Part shown: positions 1-7,675 of the stretch, piece by piece | Position numbering within the stretch: position 1 is the stretch's first letter | Layout of the letters: every line of letters begins with the position of its first letter | DNA from: Robiginitomaculum sp. | GTDB taxonomy: Bacteria > Pseudomonadota > Alphaproteobacteria > Caulobacterales > Maricaulaceae | Assembly: GCA_015485335.1 (NCBI GenBank) | Contig: WFTT01000022.1 | Span: forward strand, 1 to 32,749 | Reading direction: 5' to 3' | Length of the DNA stretch: 32,749 nt | Translations under genes and position numbers: made by a program | Notes under the pieces: generated by a model | What the model saw: only the letters and a program-made list of their open reading frames with translations | The model's database searches: none | What the model was told of the DNA's origin: nothing

Positions 1-146
1 TTCCAGAGGTCCCGCTGGACCTTATAGGATTTGCTCTTTTTGTTGACGGTCACCATAAACCCGGTGACCTTGGTATCGCGCACATCAAACGGCTTGCCCT
101 GATACTGCAATCCCTTGATATAGCCTTCCGTCAGGCGTTCAAGCAT
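1..146 (-). CDS. Tyrosine-recombinase integrase, N-terminal part (runs off left end)
   Basis: Only the first 48 codons are in the window. They start at the ATG complementary to 144-146 and read leftwards off the edge. The visible peptide (MLERLTEGYIKGL, then VRDTKVTGFMVTVNKKSK) matches the N-terminal arm-binding domain of phage/island integrases, in which an R-D-T-K-V-x-G-F segment leads into a beta-strand that ends in a V-Q-R-type strand. The family catalyses site-specific integration and excision, often at tRNA genes. The context fits: a tRNA-Arg 3' fragment lies about 170 bp upstream, with three short direct repeats between. The catalytic domain (R-H-R-Y residues) is outside the window, so intactness cannot be judged. 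A purine-rich stretch (AAAGGGGAT) precedes the ATG. Confidence 0.8.
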   Translation of the reverse strand, partial: MLERLTEGYIKGLQYQGKPFDVRDTKVTGFMVTVNKKSKSYKVQRDLW

Positions 147-157
147 CCTAAATCCCC

Positions 158-202
158 TTTCCAAACCGTATATCTTAAAATTCCCAAACCGTTTCCAAAC
201 CG
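158..202. repeat. Three direct repeats CCAAACCG upstream of the integrase
   Basis: CCAAACCG occurs at 161-168, 184-191 and 195-202. The first and third share the 11-mer TTTCCAAACCG (158-168, 192-202), and the middle one is TTCCCAAACCG (181-191). All have the same orientation and lie between the integrase start and the tRNA remnant. Short directly repeated sites in this position are typical of arm-type binding sites for tyrosine integrases. That role is inferred from position and form only. Confidence 0.5.
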
Positions 203-312
203 GGTGACCTGGGGGAGCGCGAGGGTTATTAAGGGGAAGAATAGCGCCAAATGCCTGATTTAGCTAGTGTATATAGTAGACAGGAGGGAATAAAAGGGAT
301 AACATGTTCCGA

Positions 313-357
313 CTTCTAAGCGGCAGGTTGAAGGTTCGAGTCCTTCCGGGATCACCA
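313..357 (+). other. 3' half of tRNA-Arg(TCT): attachment-site remnant of an integrated element
   Basis: The segment reads as the 3' half of a tRNA. It has an anticodon loop CTTCTAA (313-319, anticodon TCT at 315-317), a 3' anticodon strand GCGGC (320-324), a 5-nt variable loop (325-329), a T stem GAAGG/CCTTC (330-334, 342-346) around TTCGAGT, an acceptor 3' strand CGGGATC (347-353), discriminator A and encoded CCA (355-357). No D arm or matching acceptor strand (GATCCCG) lies upstream, and the bases before 313 do not complete the anticodon stem, so this is not a functional tRNA gene. Tyrosine integrases commonly recombine at the anticodon or T-arm region of tRNA genes. The integrase just to the left makes this the original chromosomal 3' end left behind at one junction. 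The intact tRNA should lie at the far end of the element. Confidence 0.8.
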
Positions 358-390
358 TACTTTAATGCGCTATCGCGACGGCTGGCTTCG

Positions 391-1566
391 CTATTTGAGC
401 ACGGCCAAAGCCGCCTCAATATCGGCGATCAGATCATCTGCATCTTCAAGACCGATGGAAAAGCGAACCAGTGGGCCGGCGGCGTCCCAGCTACCGGCGG
501 TGCGCTTGATCTGCGGATCGCAATGGATCACCAGGCTTTCAAACCCACCCCAGGAAAAGCCAATGCCAAATAAGGACAATGCATTGACAAAGTCATGCAC
601 TTTTTCGGGCGATACCGGGTTCAGCACGATGGAAAAAAGCCCCGATGCACCGGTAAAATCGCGTTTCCACAGTTCATGATCTGGATGTTCGGGCAAAGCC
701 GGATGCAATACGCGCATTACCTCATCCCGCCCGCTTAGCCATTGCGCGATTCTAAGGGCGCTTTGTTGTTGGTGCGCCAAGCGTACGCCCATGGTGCGCA
801 TGCCGCGCAAAGTAAGATAGGCATCATCAGGTGAAACCGTATTGCCGTTTAAGAACGCATACTGGTGCATCAACTCGGCCCCCGCTTTATCGCGGGAGGC
901 CACGGCCCCCATTAACACGTCCGAATGCCCGGTGTGATATTTGGTCGCCGCCTGAATGGAATAATCAATGCCCATTTCCAGCGGTTTTAAAAACCATCCC
1001 GCCGCCCAGGTATTATCGACCAGTGTGGGAATGCCGCGCGCCTGTGCCAGCGCGGCAATGGCCGGCAGGTCATTAATCTCCAATGTCAGCGAGCCCGGAC
1101 TTTCCAGAAAAATGGCGCAAGTATTATCGCGGATCTGGCTTTGTAGATCGGCCCCGGCGCGGGGGTCAAAATACTCAATCTCAAGGCCGCGACTGGTCAG
1201 TATCTGATCACAAAAATTACGGGTCGGGCCGTAAACGCTGTCGGTGATCAGCATATGACCACCGGGTTTGGAAACTGCCGATAGGGCCAGGGTGCAGGCG
1301 GCCAGACCGGAGGGGGCCAGCACCGTGCCGGCGGCGCCTTCCAGATCGGAAATGGCATCACAAAGCGCACTTTGCGTGGCGGTGCCATAACGCCCGTAAT
1401 AACGCTGTTCGGGGCGGCGGGCATAAAGGTCTTCGGCGCGCTCAAAGAGGATGGTCGAGGCGCGCTCCACCGGCGGATTGACCAGATCTTTGGCCATGCC
1501 CTTTACCCGGCGGGCGGCGTGGACCAGACGAGTGTTTGGCCCTTTGGGCGTTTGCGGCGCGCTCAT
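391..1566 (-). CDS. metC: Cystathionine beta-lyase (PLP, Cys/Met metabolism family)
   Basis: The 391-residue protein belongs to the fold-type I Cys/Met metabolism PLP enzymes. It carries YYGRYGT (Y57, R59: phosphate contacts from the partner subunit), DSVYGPT (Y112), VDNTW (D184, pyridine nitrogen) and ATKYHTGHSDV with Schiff-base K209. Its length is normal. Beta-lyase specificity (cystathionine to homocysteine, pyruvate and ammonia) is the best call from overall resemblance to alphaproteobacterial MetC, but gamma-lyase or mixed activity cannot be excluded by eye. Its ATG overlaps the stop of the cysteine synthase gene (ATGA at 1563-1566) and has no clear Shine-Dalgarno sequence, so translational coupling is likely. 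The pairing suggests linked cysteine and methionine metabolism. The gene ends 34 bp from the tRNA remnant. Confidence 0.88.
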   Translation of the reverse strand: MSAPQTPKGPNTRLVHAARRVKGMAKDLVNPPVERASTILFERAEDLYARRPEQRYYGRYGTATQSALCDAISDLEGAAGTVLAPSGLAACTLALSAVSKPGGHMLITDSVYGPTRNFCDQILTSRGLEIEYFDPRAGADLQSQIRDNTCAIFLESPGSLTLEINDLPAIAALAQARGIPTLVDNTWAAGWFLKPLEMGIDYSIQAATKYHTGHSDVLMGAVASRDKAGAELMHQYAFLNGNTVSPDDAYLTLRGMRTMGVRLAHQQQSALRIAQWLSGRDEVMRVLHPALPEHPDHELWKRDFTGASGLFSIVLNPVSPEKVHDFVNALSLFGIGFSWGGFESLVIHCDPQIKRTAGSWDAAGPLVRFSIGLEDADDLIADIEAALAVLK

Positions 1567-2564
1567 GATAACCAGCCCGGCACCGGCAGGTTCTTTTCGC
1601 GCAGAAATTCAGGATTATAAAGCTTGGACTGATAGCGATTGCCATAATCGCATAGAAGCGTGACGATGGTATGGCCGGGGCCCATATCCCGGGCCATGGC
1701 CATGGCCCCGGCAATATTAACCCCGGACGAGCCGCCAAGGCACAGGCCTTCGTTCTCGACCAGATCAAACAGGATGTTCAGGGCATCGGCATCGGCTATG
1801 CGATAGGCATCGTCGATGGCGACCCCTTCCAGATTACCGGTCACGCGGCCCTGGCCAATGCCTTCGGTGATTGAGCCGCCCTCGGTTTTAAGTTCGCCCT
1901 CTTTGACCCATGAAAACAATTTCGAGCCACCGGGATCAGCCAGCGCAATGGTAATGTCCGGATTGCGTTCTTTGAGGGCCAGCGAGACCCCGCCCAGCGT
2001 GCCGCCGGAACCCACCGCACAGATAAACCCATCCAGCTTGCCATTGGTTTGATCCCAAATTTCGGGGCCGGTGCTCTGGTAATGGGCATCGCGATTGGCG
2101 GTATTGTCAAACTGGTTAGCCCACAGAACGCCGCGTGGCTCCGATTTGGCCATCTCTTCGGCCAGGGTGCGCGAAAAATGTACGTAATTTTTGGGGTTGG
2201 CATAGGGCACCGCATCCACTTCGTGCAGCTCACCGCCCAGCAATTGTATGGCATCCTTTTTTTCCTGCGCCTGGGTGCGTGGCATGACGATCACTACGCG
2301 ATAGCCCAACGCCCGGCCCACCATGGCCAAACCAATACCGGTATTGCCCGCCGTGCCTTCGACAATGGTGCCACCGGGTTGTAGCGCGCCGGATTTTTCC
2401 GCATCGCGGATAATGCCCAGCGCCGCACGGTCCTTGATGGACTGGCCGGGATTTAAAAATTCACATTTGCCCAGGATCTCACACCCGGTTTCCTCAGAGG
2501 CCCGGCGCAGCCGCAATAAAGGGGTGTTGCCAATCAGGTCGAGAACGGACTGGGCATAGGTCAT
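1563..2564 (-). CDS. cysK: Cysteine synthase (O-acetylserine sulfhydrylase family)
   Basis: The 333-residue fold-type II PLP enzyme condenses O-acetylserine with sulfide to give cysteine. Visible motifs are IGNTPLLRL near the N-terminus, NPGQSIKDRAA with PLP lysine K44, the substrate loop EGTAGNTGIG (70-79), the phosphate-binding GSGGT (185-189) and LGGSSGVN near residue 285. The loop reads T-A-G-N-T-G rather than the T-S-G-N-T-G of Escherichia coli CysK; I recall this variant from a subgroup of longer cysteine synthases. The start was set at the ATG at 2564 because GCAGGAG lies 8 bp upstream; an in-frame extension to 2597 lacks such a site. It is followed by metC with a 4-bp overlap. A cystathionine beta-synthase-like activity is a less likely alternative. 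Confidence 0.85.
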   Translation of the reverse strand: MTYAQSVLDLIGNTPLLRLRRASEETGCEILGKCEFLNPGQSIKDRAALGIIRDAEKSGALQPGGTIVEGTAGNTGIGLAMVGRALGYRVVIVMPRTQAQEKKDAIQLLGGELHEVDAVPYANPKNYVHFSRTLAEEMAKSEPRGVLWANQFDNTANRDAHYQSTGPEIWDQTNGKLDGFICAVGSGGTLGGVSLALKERNPDITIALADPGGSKLFSWVKEGELKTEGGSITEGIGQGRVTGNLEGVAIDDAYRIADADALNILFDLVENEGLCLGGSSGVNIAGAMAMARDMGPGHTIVTLLCDYGNRYQSKLYNPEFLREKNLPVPGWLS

Positions 2565-2634
2565 GGGAAAACTCCTGCAAGGTCGTGGTAAACTCACAGG
2601 TAATCGCGCATGTGCGCGCTGGCAAGCGTCCAGC

Positions 2635-3864
2635 TTATTTGCTTAGCACAAACTGGCCCACATCGGTGCGCCCCGTGGTGAACCCGGCCTCGCAATAGGC
2701 CAGATAAAACTGCCATAAACGATTAAAGCGCTCGTCAAAGCCCAGAGGTTTGATGTCGGTCCAGTGGGTGGTAAAATTTTTCATCCATTGGGCCAGTGTC
2801 CGGGCATAATCCTGGCCAAACATTTGTGCTTCGTTCAACACCAGCCCGGCCTTGTTGATCTCGCTACGCAAGGCGCTGACCGAGGGCAATACCCCGCCCG
2901 GAAAGATATAACGCTGGATAAAGTCCATACGTTTGGCATAGCGCGAAAACAGGTCATCGCGGATGGTGATGATCTGTACTGCGGCGCGCCCTGTGGGTTT
3001 TAAGACATTGCGGATTTTATGGAAATAATCGGGCCAGTATTCCTGCCCCACAGCTTCGAACATCTCGATCGAGGCGACCTTGTCATATTGGCCCTCTACG
3101 TCCCGGTAATCGATGAATTTAAGGTCCACCTTGTCGCCAAGCTGGGTTTTTTGTATGCGGGCACTGGCATAATCATATTGTTCGCGTGAAATGGTAATGC
3201 CGGTCACCCGGGCGCCCACCTCACGGGCGGCAAATTCCGCAAAGCCGCCCCAGCCACAACCGATCTCCAGCACATGATCGCCGGCCTCCAGGTCAAGATT
3301 ATTGGCCAATGACTGATATTTGCGCCGTTGCGCCTCTTCCAGAGATAAGTCTTCTCCGTCATAGCGCGCCGAGGAATAGGTCATGGAGGGGTCCAGCCAT
3401 TTTTCATAAAAGGCATTGCCCAGATCATAATGGGCGGAAATATTGCGTTTGGCACCGCGGCGCGTATTGGCGTTCAGGCGTAACATCAGGGTGTAAAACA
3501 GGCGCATTATGGGGCTGGCCCCGGTGGCCAGCGCGTGCATGCGGTCCAGATTAAGCGATATGGTGGTCAGCACCTTTGCCAGATCCGGCGTCGTCCATTC
3601 CCCGGCGATATAGCTTTCGGCCAGACCGACATCGCCGGTGCGGGCCACCCGGCCGACCAGGGCATAGCTGTGAATGCTCATAACGGCTCTGGGGCCATCG
3701 TCTGCACCGCTGAATACTAATGTTTTTCCATCCGGCAAGGTCAGCTCCAGACTGCCGGCGGAAATGCTTGTCAAACGCTCTGCAAGACGCTTGAAACTCC
3801 ATGGAACGCCTTGCAGTGCGCGAATGTTCTGCGGGGTTGCCGCCATTGCGATACCGTGCGCCAT
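2635..3864 (-). CDS. cfa: Cyclopropane-fatty-acyl-phospholipid synthase
   Basis: The 409-residue SAM-dependent methyltransferase adds a methylene group across double bonds of unsaturated acyl chains in membrane phospholipids. The family signature is clear: NISAHYDLGNAFYEKWLD followed by MTYSSA (about 141-166), then the SAM-binding glycine motif VLEIGCGWGG (198-207) and the C-terminal FPGGVLPS segment. The start is the ATG at 3864, preceded by a strong AGGAGGAG; a longer in-frame extension to 3915 has no such site. Length is typical. It lies 70 bp upstream of the cysteine synthase gene on the same strand, with no obvious terminator between, so read-through is possible. It is divergent from the D,D-carboxypeptidase gene across 162 bp. 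Confidence 0.92.
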   Translation of the reverse strand: MAHGIAMAATPQNIRALQGVPWSFKRLAERLTSISAGSLELTLPDGKTLVFSGADDGPRAVMSIHSYALVGRVARTGDVGLAESYIAGEWTTPDLAKVLTTISLNLDRMHALATGASPIMRLFYTLMLRLNANTRRGAKRNISAHYDLGNAFYEKWLDPSMTYSSARYDGEDLSLEEAQRRKYQSLANNLDLEAGDHVLEIGCGWGGFAEFAAREVGARVTGITISREQYDYASARIQKTQLGDKVDLKFIDYRDVEGQYDKVASIEMFEAVGQEYWPDYFHKIRNVLKPTGRAAVQIITIRDDLFSRYAKRMDFIQRYIFPGGVLPSVSALRSEINKAGLVLNEAQMFGQDYARTLAQWMKNFTTHWTDIKPLGFDERFNRLWQFYLAYCEAGFTTGRTDVGQFVLSK

Positions 3865-3975
3865 ATCTCCTCCTGTTTGACCAGTGGAAGGGTTAACATA
3901 GCGAAAAAGCACCACTTAGGCAAAGGGACGCCCTGTCGCAGCGGCTTTTTTGCTTCTGCCTCTTTGCTGCCGCTT

Positions 3976-4005
3976 TTGAATCGTGCAATGGAGTGTCCTT
4001 ATATG
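3976..4005 (+). promoter_or_regulatory. Candidate sigma-70-type promoter for the dacC-tmk-holB operon
   Basis: TTGAAT (3976-3981) is followed after 18 bases by TATATG (4000-4005), or after 17 bases by TTATAT. Transcription would begin near 4011-4013, just ahead of the ATG at 4027. This favours that start over the upstream in-frame ATGs at 3988 and 4003. The match is moderate and was judged by eye. Confidence 0.3.
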
Positions 4006-4026
4006 CTGCAAAATGAAAGAACGCCC

Positions 4027-5181
4027 ATGCGTGCTCTAATCTCTATTCTGATCCTGCTTGGTCTGGCACCGATGACCCAAGCTGCCGAGTTCGAAACGCC
4101 GGCCACCCATGCGGTGATCCTGGATTATGATACTGGTCTGGTTCTCTTTGGCCATGATGCGGATACGCCCATCCCGCCGGCCTCGATGACCAAGATCATG
4201 ACCCTGTATATGGTGTTTGAACGGTTGCAATCCGGGGCCTTGTCTCTGGATGATGAATTTACGGTTTCTGCCGATGCCTGGCGGCGCGGCGGATTTTCAT
4301 CGGGATCGTCTACCATGTGTCTGCGCCCCAAAGAGCGGGTGCGTGTGGAAGACCTTATTCGCGGGGTCATCGTGCTATCGGGCAATGATGCGGCGATCAC
4401 GCTGGCCGAAAATATTGCCGGCAGCGAGGCCGCCTTTGCCCGCCAAATGACCGAACGGGCGCACGAGCTGGGCCTGAACACCGTACAGTTTCACAATGCC
4501 ACGGGCTGGCCAGATCCCGGTCATGAAATCAGCGTGCATGATCTGGCCAAGCTGACCCGCATCATCATTCATGATTTTCCCGAAGACTATGCCTATTTTT
4601 CCGAACGCGAATTTGACTGGTGCAAGGCCGCACCCTCGAACCGTTATAACCGCAACCCCTTATTGGGGGTGGTGCCGGGGGCCGATGGTTTGAAGACCGG
4701 CCATACCAAGGAATCCGGCTTTGGCCTGGCTGGCTCGGCAGTACGCGATGGGAAACGGCGCATCATTGTGTTTACCGGCATGAAATCCAGCCGGGGACGG
4801 GCCAGCGAGGGCGAACGCCTGATGCGCGCCGCCTTTGGCGAATTTGATATCAAAACCCTGTATGAAAAAGGTGCTGTGGTCGGCGAGGCCAAAGTGGCAC
4901 TGGGCAAGGCCCTGACTGTGCCTGTGATCACCGATCAGCAAATCAATGTGGCTTATTTTCGCCCGAACCGGCGCTCCATCACCACCGCCTTCGTTTATGA
5001 CGGTCCGGTGCAGGCCCCGGTGCAAACAGGCGATCCGATCGGTAAGCTGGTGGTCGAGGAAAAAGGCGTGGTCAAAGCCACCTATCCTTTGCTGGCCGGC
5101 GCTTCGGTAGAGAAAAAAGGCCTCTTTGGGCAAGCGATCGATGGTTTGGTCGGGCTGATACGGGGCGCAGGCACGGAATGA
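4027..5181 (+). CDS. dacC: D-alanyl-D-alanine carboxypeptidase (PBP5/6 family, exported)
   Basis: The 384-residue low-molecular-weight penicillin-binding protein removes the terminal D-Ala from peptidoglycan pentapeptides in the periplasm. All three active-site boxes are present: SMTK (S53, K56), SGN (118-120) and KTG (223-225). The N-terminus MRALISILILLGLAPMTQA is a good signal peptide with cleavage before AEF. The beta-rich C-terminal domain (about 275-384) fits the PBP5_C module that precedes a membrane anchor. The start at 4027 was chosen for the signal peptide and the candidate promoter; 4003 is an alternative and would add eight residues. The stop overlaps the tmk start (ATGA at 5178-5181). 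Being first in an operon with tmk and holB is usual in Alphaproteobacteria. The choice between dacC and dacF as a name is arbitrary. Confidence 0.9.
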   Translation: MRALISILILLGLAPMTQAAEFETPATHAVILDYDTGLVLFGHDADTPIPPASMTKIMTLYMVFERLQSGALSLDDEFTVSADAWRRGGFSSGSSTMCLRPKERVRVEDLIRGVIVLSGNDAAITLAENIAGSEAAFARQMTERAHELGLNTVQFHNATGWPDPGHEISVHDLAKLTRIIIHDFPEDYAYFSEREFDWCKAAPSNRYNRNPLLGVVPGADGLKTGHTKESGFGLAGSAVRDGKRRIIVFTGMKSSRGRASEGERLMRAAFGEFDIKTLYEKGAVVGEAKVALGKALTVPVITDQQINVAYFRPNRRSITTAFVYDGPVQAPVQTGDPIGKLVVEEKGVVKATYPLLAGASVEKKGLFGQAIDGLVGLIRGAGTE

Positions 5182-5816
5182 GCCAAGGGGCAAAATTCAT
5201 CAGCTTTGAAGGCGGTGAGGGGGCGGGTAAAACCACCCAGATCAAATTGTTGGGCGATTATCTGCAGGCCCAGGGCCATGAGGTGGTGATCACCCGCGAG
5301 CCCGGGGGCACCTTGGATGCCGAGGCCGTGCGCGATCTGGTGCTGGGCGGCGAGCCGGGGCGCTGGTCCGCGACCGAGGAAATGCTGTTGATGTATACGG
5401 CGCGTTCGCAATTGGTGCGCACGATCATTCGTCCGGCGCTGGAACGCGGGGCCTGGGTGCTGAGCGATCGCTTTGCCGATTCTACCATGGTTTATCAGGG
5501 CTATGCCGGCGGCGTGCCGGTAGACAAGGTTCGTGCTTTGCACAGGCTGGTACTGGGTAATTTCAACCCCGACATTACCTTTATTATGGATATTGAGCCG
5601 ACCAATGGCATGCAGCGCGTGCATTCACGTGCCGAGGCTCTGAACCAGTTTGAAAAACGCGATACGAAATTTTATGAACGCACTCGCGATGCTTATCTTG
5701 CCATTGCCAAGGCCGAGCCGGAACGGTGTGTGGTTATTCATGCTGCCGAGGCTCCCGAAGTGGTTGCCGCCAATATATTGCACCATATTAAAACGCGCGC
5801 CGGAGGCGATCTTTGA
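5178..5816 (+). CDS. tmk: Thymidylate kinase
   Basis: The 212-residue enzyme phosphorylates dTMP to dTDP with ATP in the cytosol. It shows the P-loop FEGGEGAGKTT (10-20), the REPGGT motif that contacts the substrate phosphate, the LSDRFADST segment (the DR(Y/F) box) and a LID region around RAEALNQFEKRD. Length is typical. It is translationally coupled on both sides: ATGA overlap with the carboxypeptidase gene, and its TGA overlaps the TTG start of holB. Regulation is presumably that of the operon. Confidence 0.96.
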   Translation: MSQGAKFISFEGGEGAGKTTQIKLLGDYLQAQGHEVVITREPGGTLDAEAVRDLVLGGEPGRWSATEEMLLMYTARSQLVRTIIRPALERGAWVLSDRFADSTMVYQGYAGGVPVDKVRALHRLVLGNFNPDITFIMDIEPTNGMQRVHSRAEALNQFEKRDTKFYERTRDAYLAIAKAEPERCVVIHAAEAPEVVAANILHHIKTRAGGDL

Positions 5817-6874
5817 GCGCCCCGGACTATCCTGATGAGCCGGACCGGGCTCCCGGATGCCCGGCGCCGCGCGAAACCCATGATCTTTATGGACATAAAG
5901 AGGCCGAGCGCGCCTTTGCAGAGGCACAGGCCGCGGGTCACCTGCACCATGCCTGGCTGATTTGCGGACCGCGGGGCATTGGCAAGGCCACTTTGGCCTA
6001 TCGTATGGCGCGGCGTGTTTTGGGGGCAAAGCCGGACCCGGATCACGGGGTGTTGGGGGCGGATGTGAGCGATCCCACCACCATGCGCATTGCTGCGATG
6101 AGCCACGGGGATCTGATGGTGTTGCGCCGCCCGTTTGATGAAAAGCGCAAACGCTGGCGCGGTGAAATCACGGTGGAAGAAGCCCGGCGCATGGCGGGCC
6201 TGTTTCACACCCGCGCCGGCGAAGGGGGCTGGCGGGTCTGTATTATCGATGCGGCGGACGAGCTGAATTTGAATGCGGCCAATGCCATCCTGAAAATGCT
6301 GGAAGAGCCGCCGGATCGGGCCATGGTGATTTTGGTTGCCCATGCGCCGGGGCGGTTGCCGGCCACCATTCGTTCGCGCTGCCGCCGTTTGGATTTGCGT
6401 CCCTTATCGGCTGAATTGACGACAAAAATTGCTATTGACCACGGGGCCGGCGAAGACGAGGCGGCGCTGGCCAGTAAACTGGCGGCGGGCAGTCCCGGGC
6501 GGGCGCTGGCCATGATCTCGGCGGACGGGGCGGCGCTGTGGCATGAAATTGATCAATTGGTGAGTCAGGGGCCACGGGCAGGGCAGAGCATGGCGCACGG
6601 GCTCGCGCGCCGGTTGGCGCTGGCCAAGGCAGCCCCGCAACGGGGGTTGTTTTTTGAATTATTGTCGATGCGACTGGAACAGCAAATCCGGCGAAGCGTG
6701 GGGGCGGGGCAGATCGCGGGGATCGAGCCATGGTTTGCCTTGCGTGATGAGCTGAACGCCCTTGCGGTGGATATGGAACGGCTTTATCTCGACCCGGCGC
6801 AGGTGATCCATAACGCCATCCAAAAAACGTGGCGTACCGTTTCATTGCACCCCTTACAGGAATATGAGGCTTAG
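5813..6874 (+). CDS. holB: DNA polymerase III delta' subunit (clamp-loader)
   Basis: The 353-residue AAA+ clamp-loader subunit helps load the beta sliding clamp. The P-loop GPRGIGKAT (52-60), the NAANAILKMLEEPP segment and IRSRCRRL (the SRC motif of clamp loaders) are diagnostic. I see no cysteine cluster corresponding to the zinc module of the Escherichia coli protein. The start is TTG at 5813, overlapping the tmk stop as TTGA. CGGAGG ends 7 bp upstream, and no in-frame ATG occurs near. The next gene begins immediately after its TAG, with zero spacing. In many Alphaproteobacteria metG follows holB; here it does not. Confidence 0.93.
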   Translation: MSAPDYPDEPDRAPGCPAPRETHDLYGHKEAERAFAEAQAAGHLHHAWLICGPRGIGKATLAYRMARRVLGAKPDPDHGVLGADVSDPTTMRIAAMSHGDLMVLRRPFDEKRKRWRGEITVEEARRMAGLFHTRAGEGGWRVCIIDAADELNLNAANAILKMLEEPPDRAMVILVAHAPGRLPATIRSRCRRLDLRPLSAELTTKIAIDHGAGEDEAALASKLAAGSPGRALAMISADGAALWHEIDQLVSQGPRAGQSMAHGLARRLALAKAAPQRGLFFELLSMRLEQQIRRSVGAGQIAGIEPWFALRDELNALAVDMERLYLDPAQVIHNAIQKTWRTVSLHPLQEYEA

Positions 6875-7675
6875 ATGCTGATCGACAGTCATGCCAATTT
6901 ACACGCAAAATCCTATGAAGCGGATTTGGGCGCTGTGCTGGACCGATCCCGGGACAAGGATGTGCAGGTATTGGTGACCATTTGTTGCCGCCTGCATGAA
7001 TATGCCCGCGCCCTGGCCGTGGCCGATATGAACCCGGATATCTGGTGCACCATTGGGGTGCATCCCCACCATGCGGGTGATGACCCGCATATATCACCCA
7101 CCATGTTGGCCGATCTGGCGGCGCATCCCAAAGTGATCGGCATTGGTGAAACGGGGCTGGATTATCATTACGGCTATAGCAGCCGCGCAGACCAATTGGC
7201 CAATTTGCACAGCCATGCCGAAGCGGCACGGCAAACCGGCTTGCCTCTGGTATTGCATACCCGCGAAGCCGATGAGGATATGATGCATTTTCTGGAAGAA
7301 GAAAATGCCGGCAAGGATTTTGCCTTTATTCTGCATTCCTATACCTCTGGCGAGGCACTGGCAAAAATGGCAGCCGAGCGTGGCGGCTATTTCAGCGTCA
7401 ATGGTATTGCCAGTTTTCGCAATGCTGGCAGCGTGCGCGGCGTGATCGCCGATATTATGCCCATGGACCGCATTTTGCTGGAAACCGATTGCCCATATCT
7501 GGCCCCGGTGCCCAAACGCGGGCGTCGCAATGAGCCGGCTTATTTGCCCTATATTGCCGATTGTCTGGCGGCCATCAAAGGCATTACGCCGGTACAGGTG
7601 GCCAAACAAACCACCCAGAACTTTTTTGCATTATTTGAGCGTGCCTCCCCCTCAAACCGGGAGGCGAGGGGATGA
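6875..7675 (+). CDS. tatD: TatD-family metal-dependent hydrolase (putative DNase)
   Basis: The 266-residue TIM-barrel protein of the TatD family comprises divalent-metal nucleases and hydrolases. Family signatures are GVHPHH (61-66), GETGLDYHY with E92, LVLHTREA with H128, ILHSYTSG with H154, and ETDCPYLAPVP with D205, followed by RGRRNEPAYLP. The first metal motif departs from the usual D-S-H-C-H-L-D: here it is DSHANLH, so the second histidine of H-x-H is N8 while H6 is kept. It begins directly after the holB stop and overlaps the next gene by ATGA (7672-7675). The exact substrate is unknown; DNase or cleavage of other phosphodiesters is the family expectation. Confidence 0.88.
   Translation: MLIDSHANLHAKSYEADLGAVLDRSRDKDVQVLVTICCRLHEYARALAVADMNPDIWCTIGVHPHHAGDDPHISPTMLADLAAHPKVIGIGETGLDYHYGYSSRADQLANLHSHAEAARQTGLPLVLHTREADEDMMHFLEEENAGKDFAFILHSYTSGEALAKMAAERGGYFSVNGIASFRNAGSVRGVIADIMPMDRILLETDCPYLAPVPKRGRRNEPAYLPYIADCLAAIKGITPVQVAKQTTQNFFALFERASPSNREARG

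Noticed and set aside
304-573. Rightward open frame of 89 codons crossing the tRNA remnant
   Set aside because: It runs through the tRNA 3' fragment and into the antisense strand of metC, with no ribosome-binding site and no recognisable protein.
5082-5624. Minus-strand open frame of 180 codons opposite dacC and tmk
   Set aside because: It is a shadow of two well-recognised genes in the opposite frame, with no start signal or family resemblance.
6432-7229. Minus-strand open frame of 265 codons opposite holB and tatD
   Set aside because: The peptide is Pro/Arg/Cys-rich low-quality sequence, typical of the antisense of GC-rich genes.
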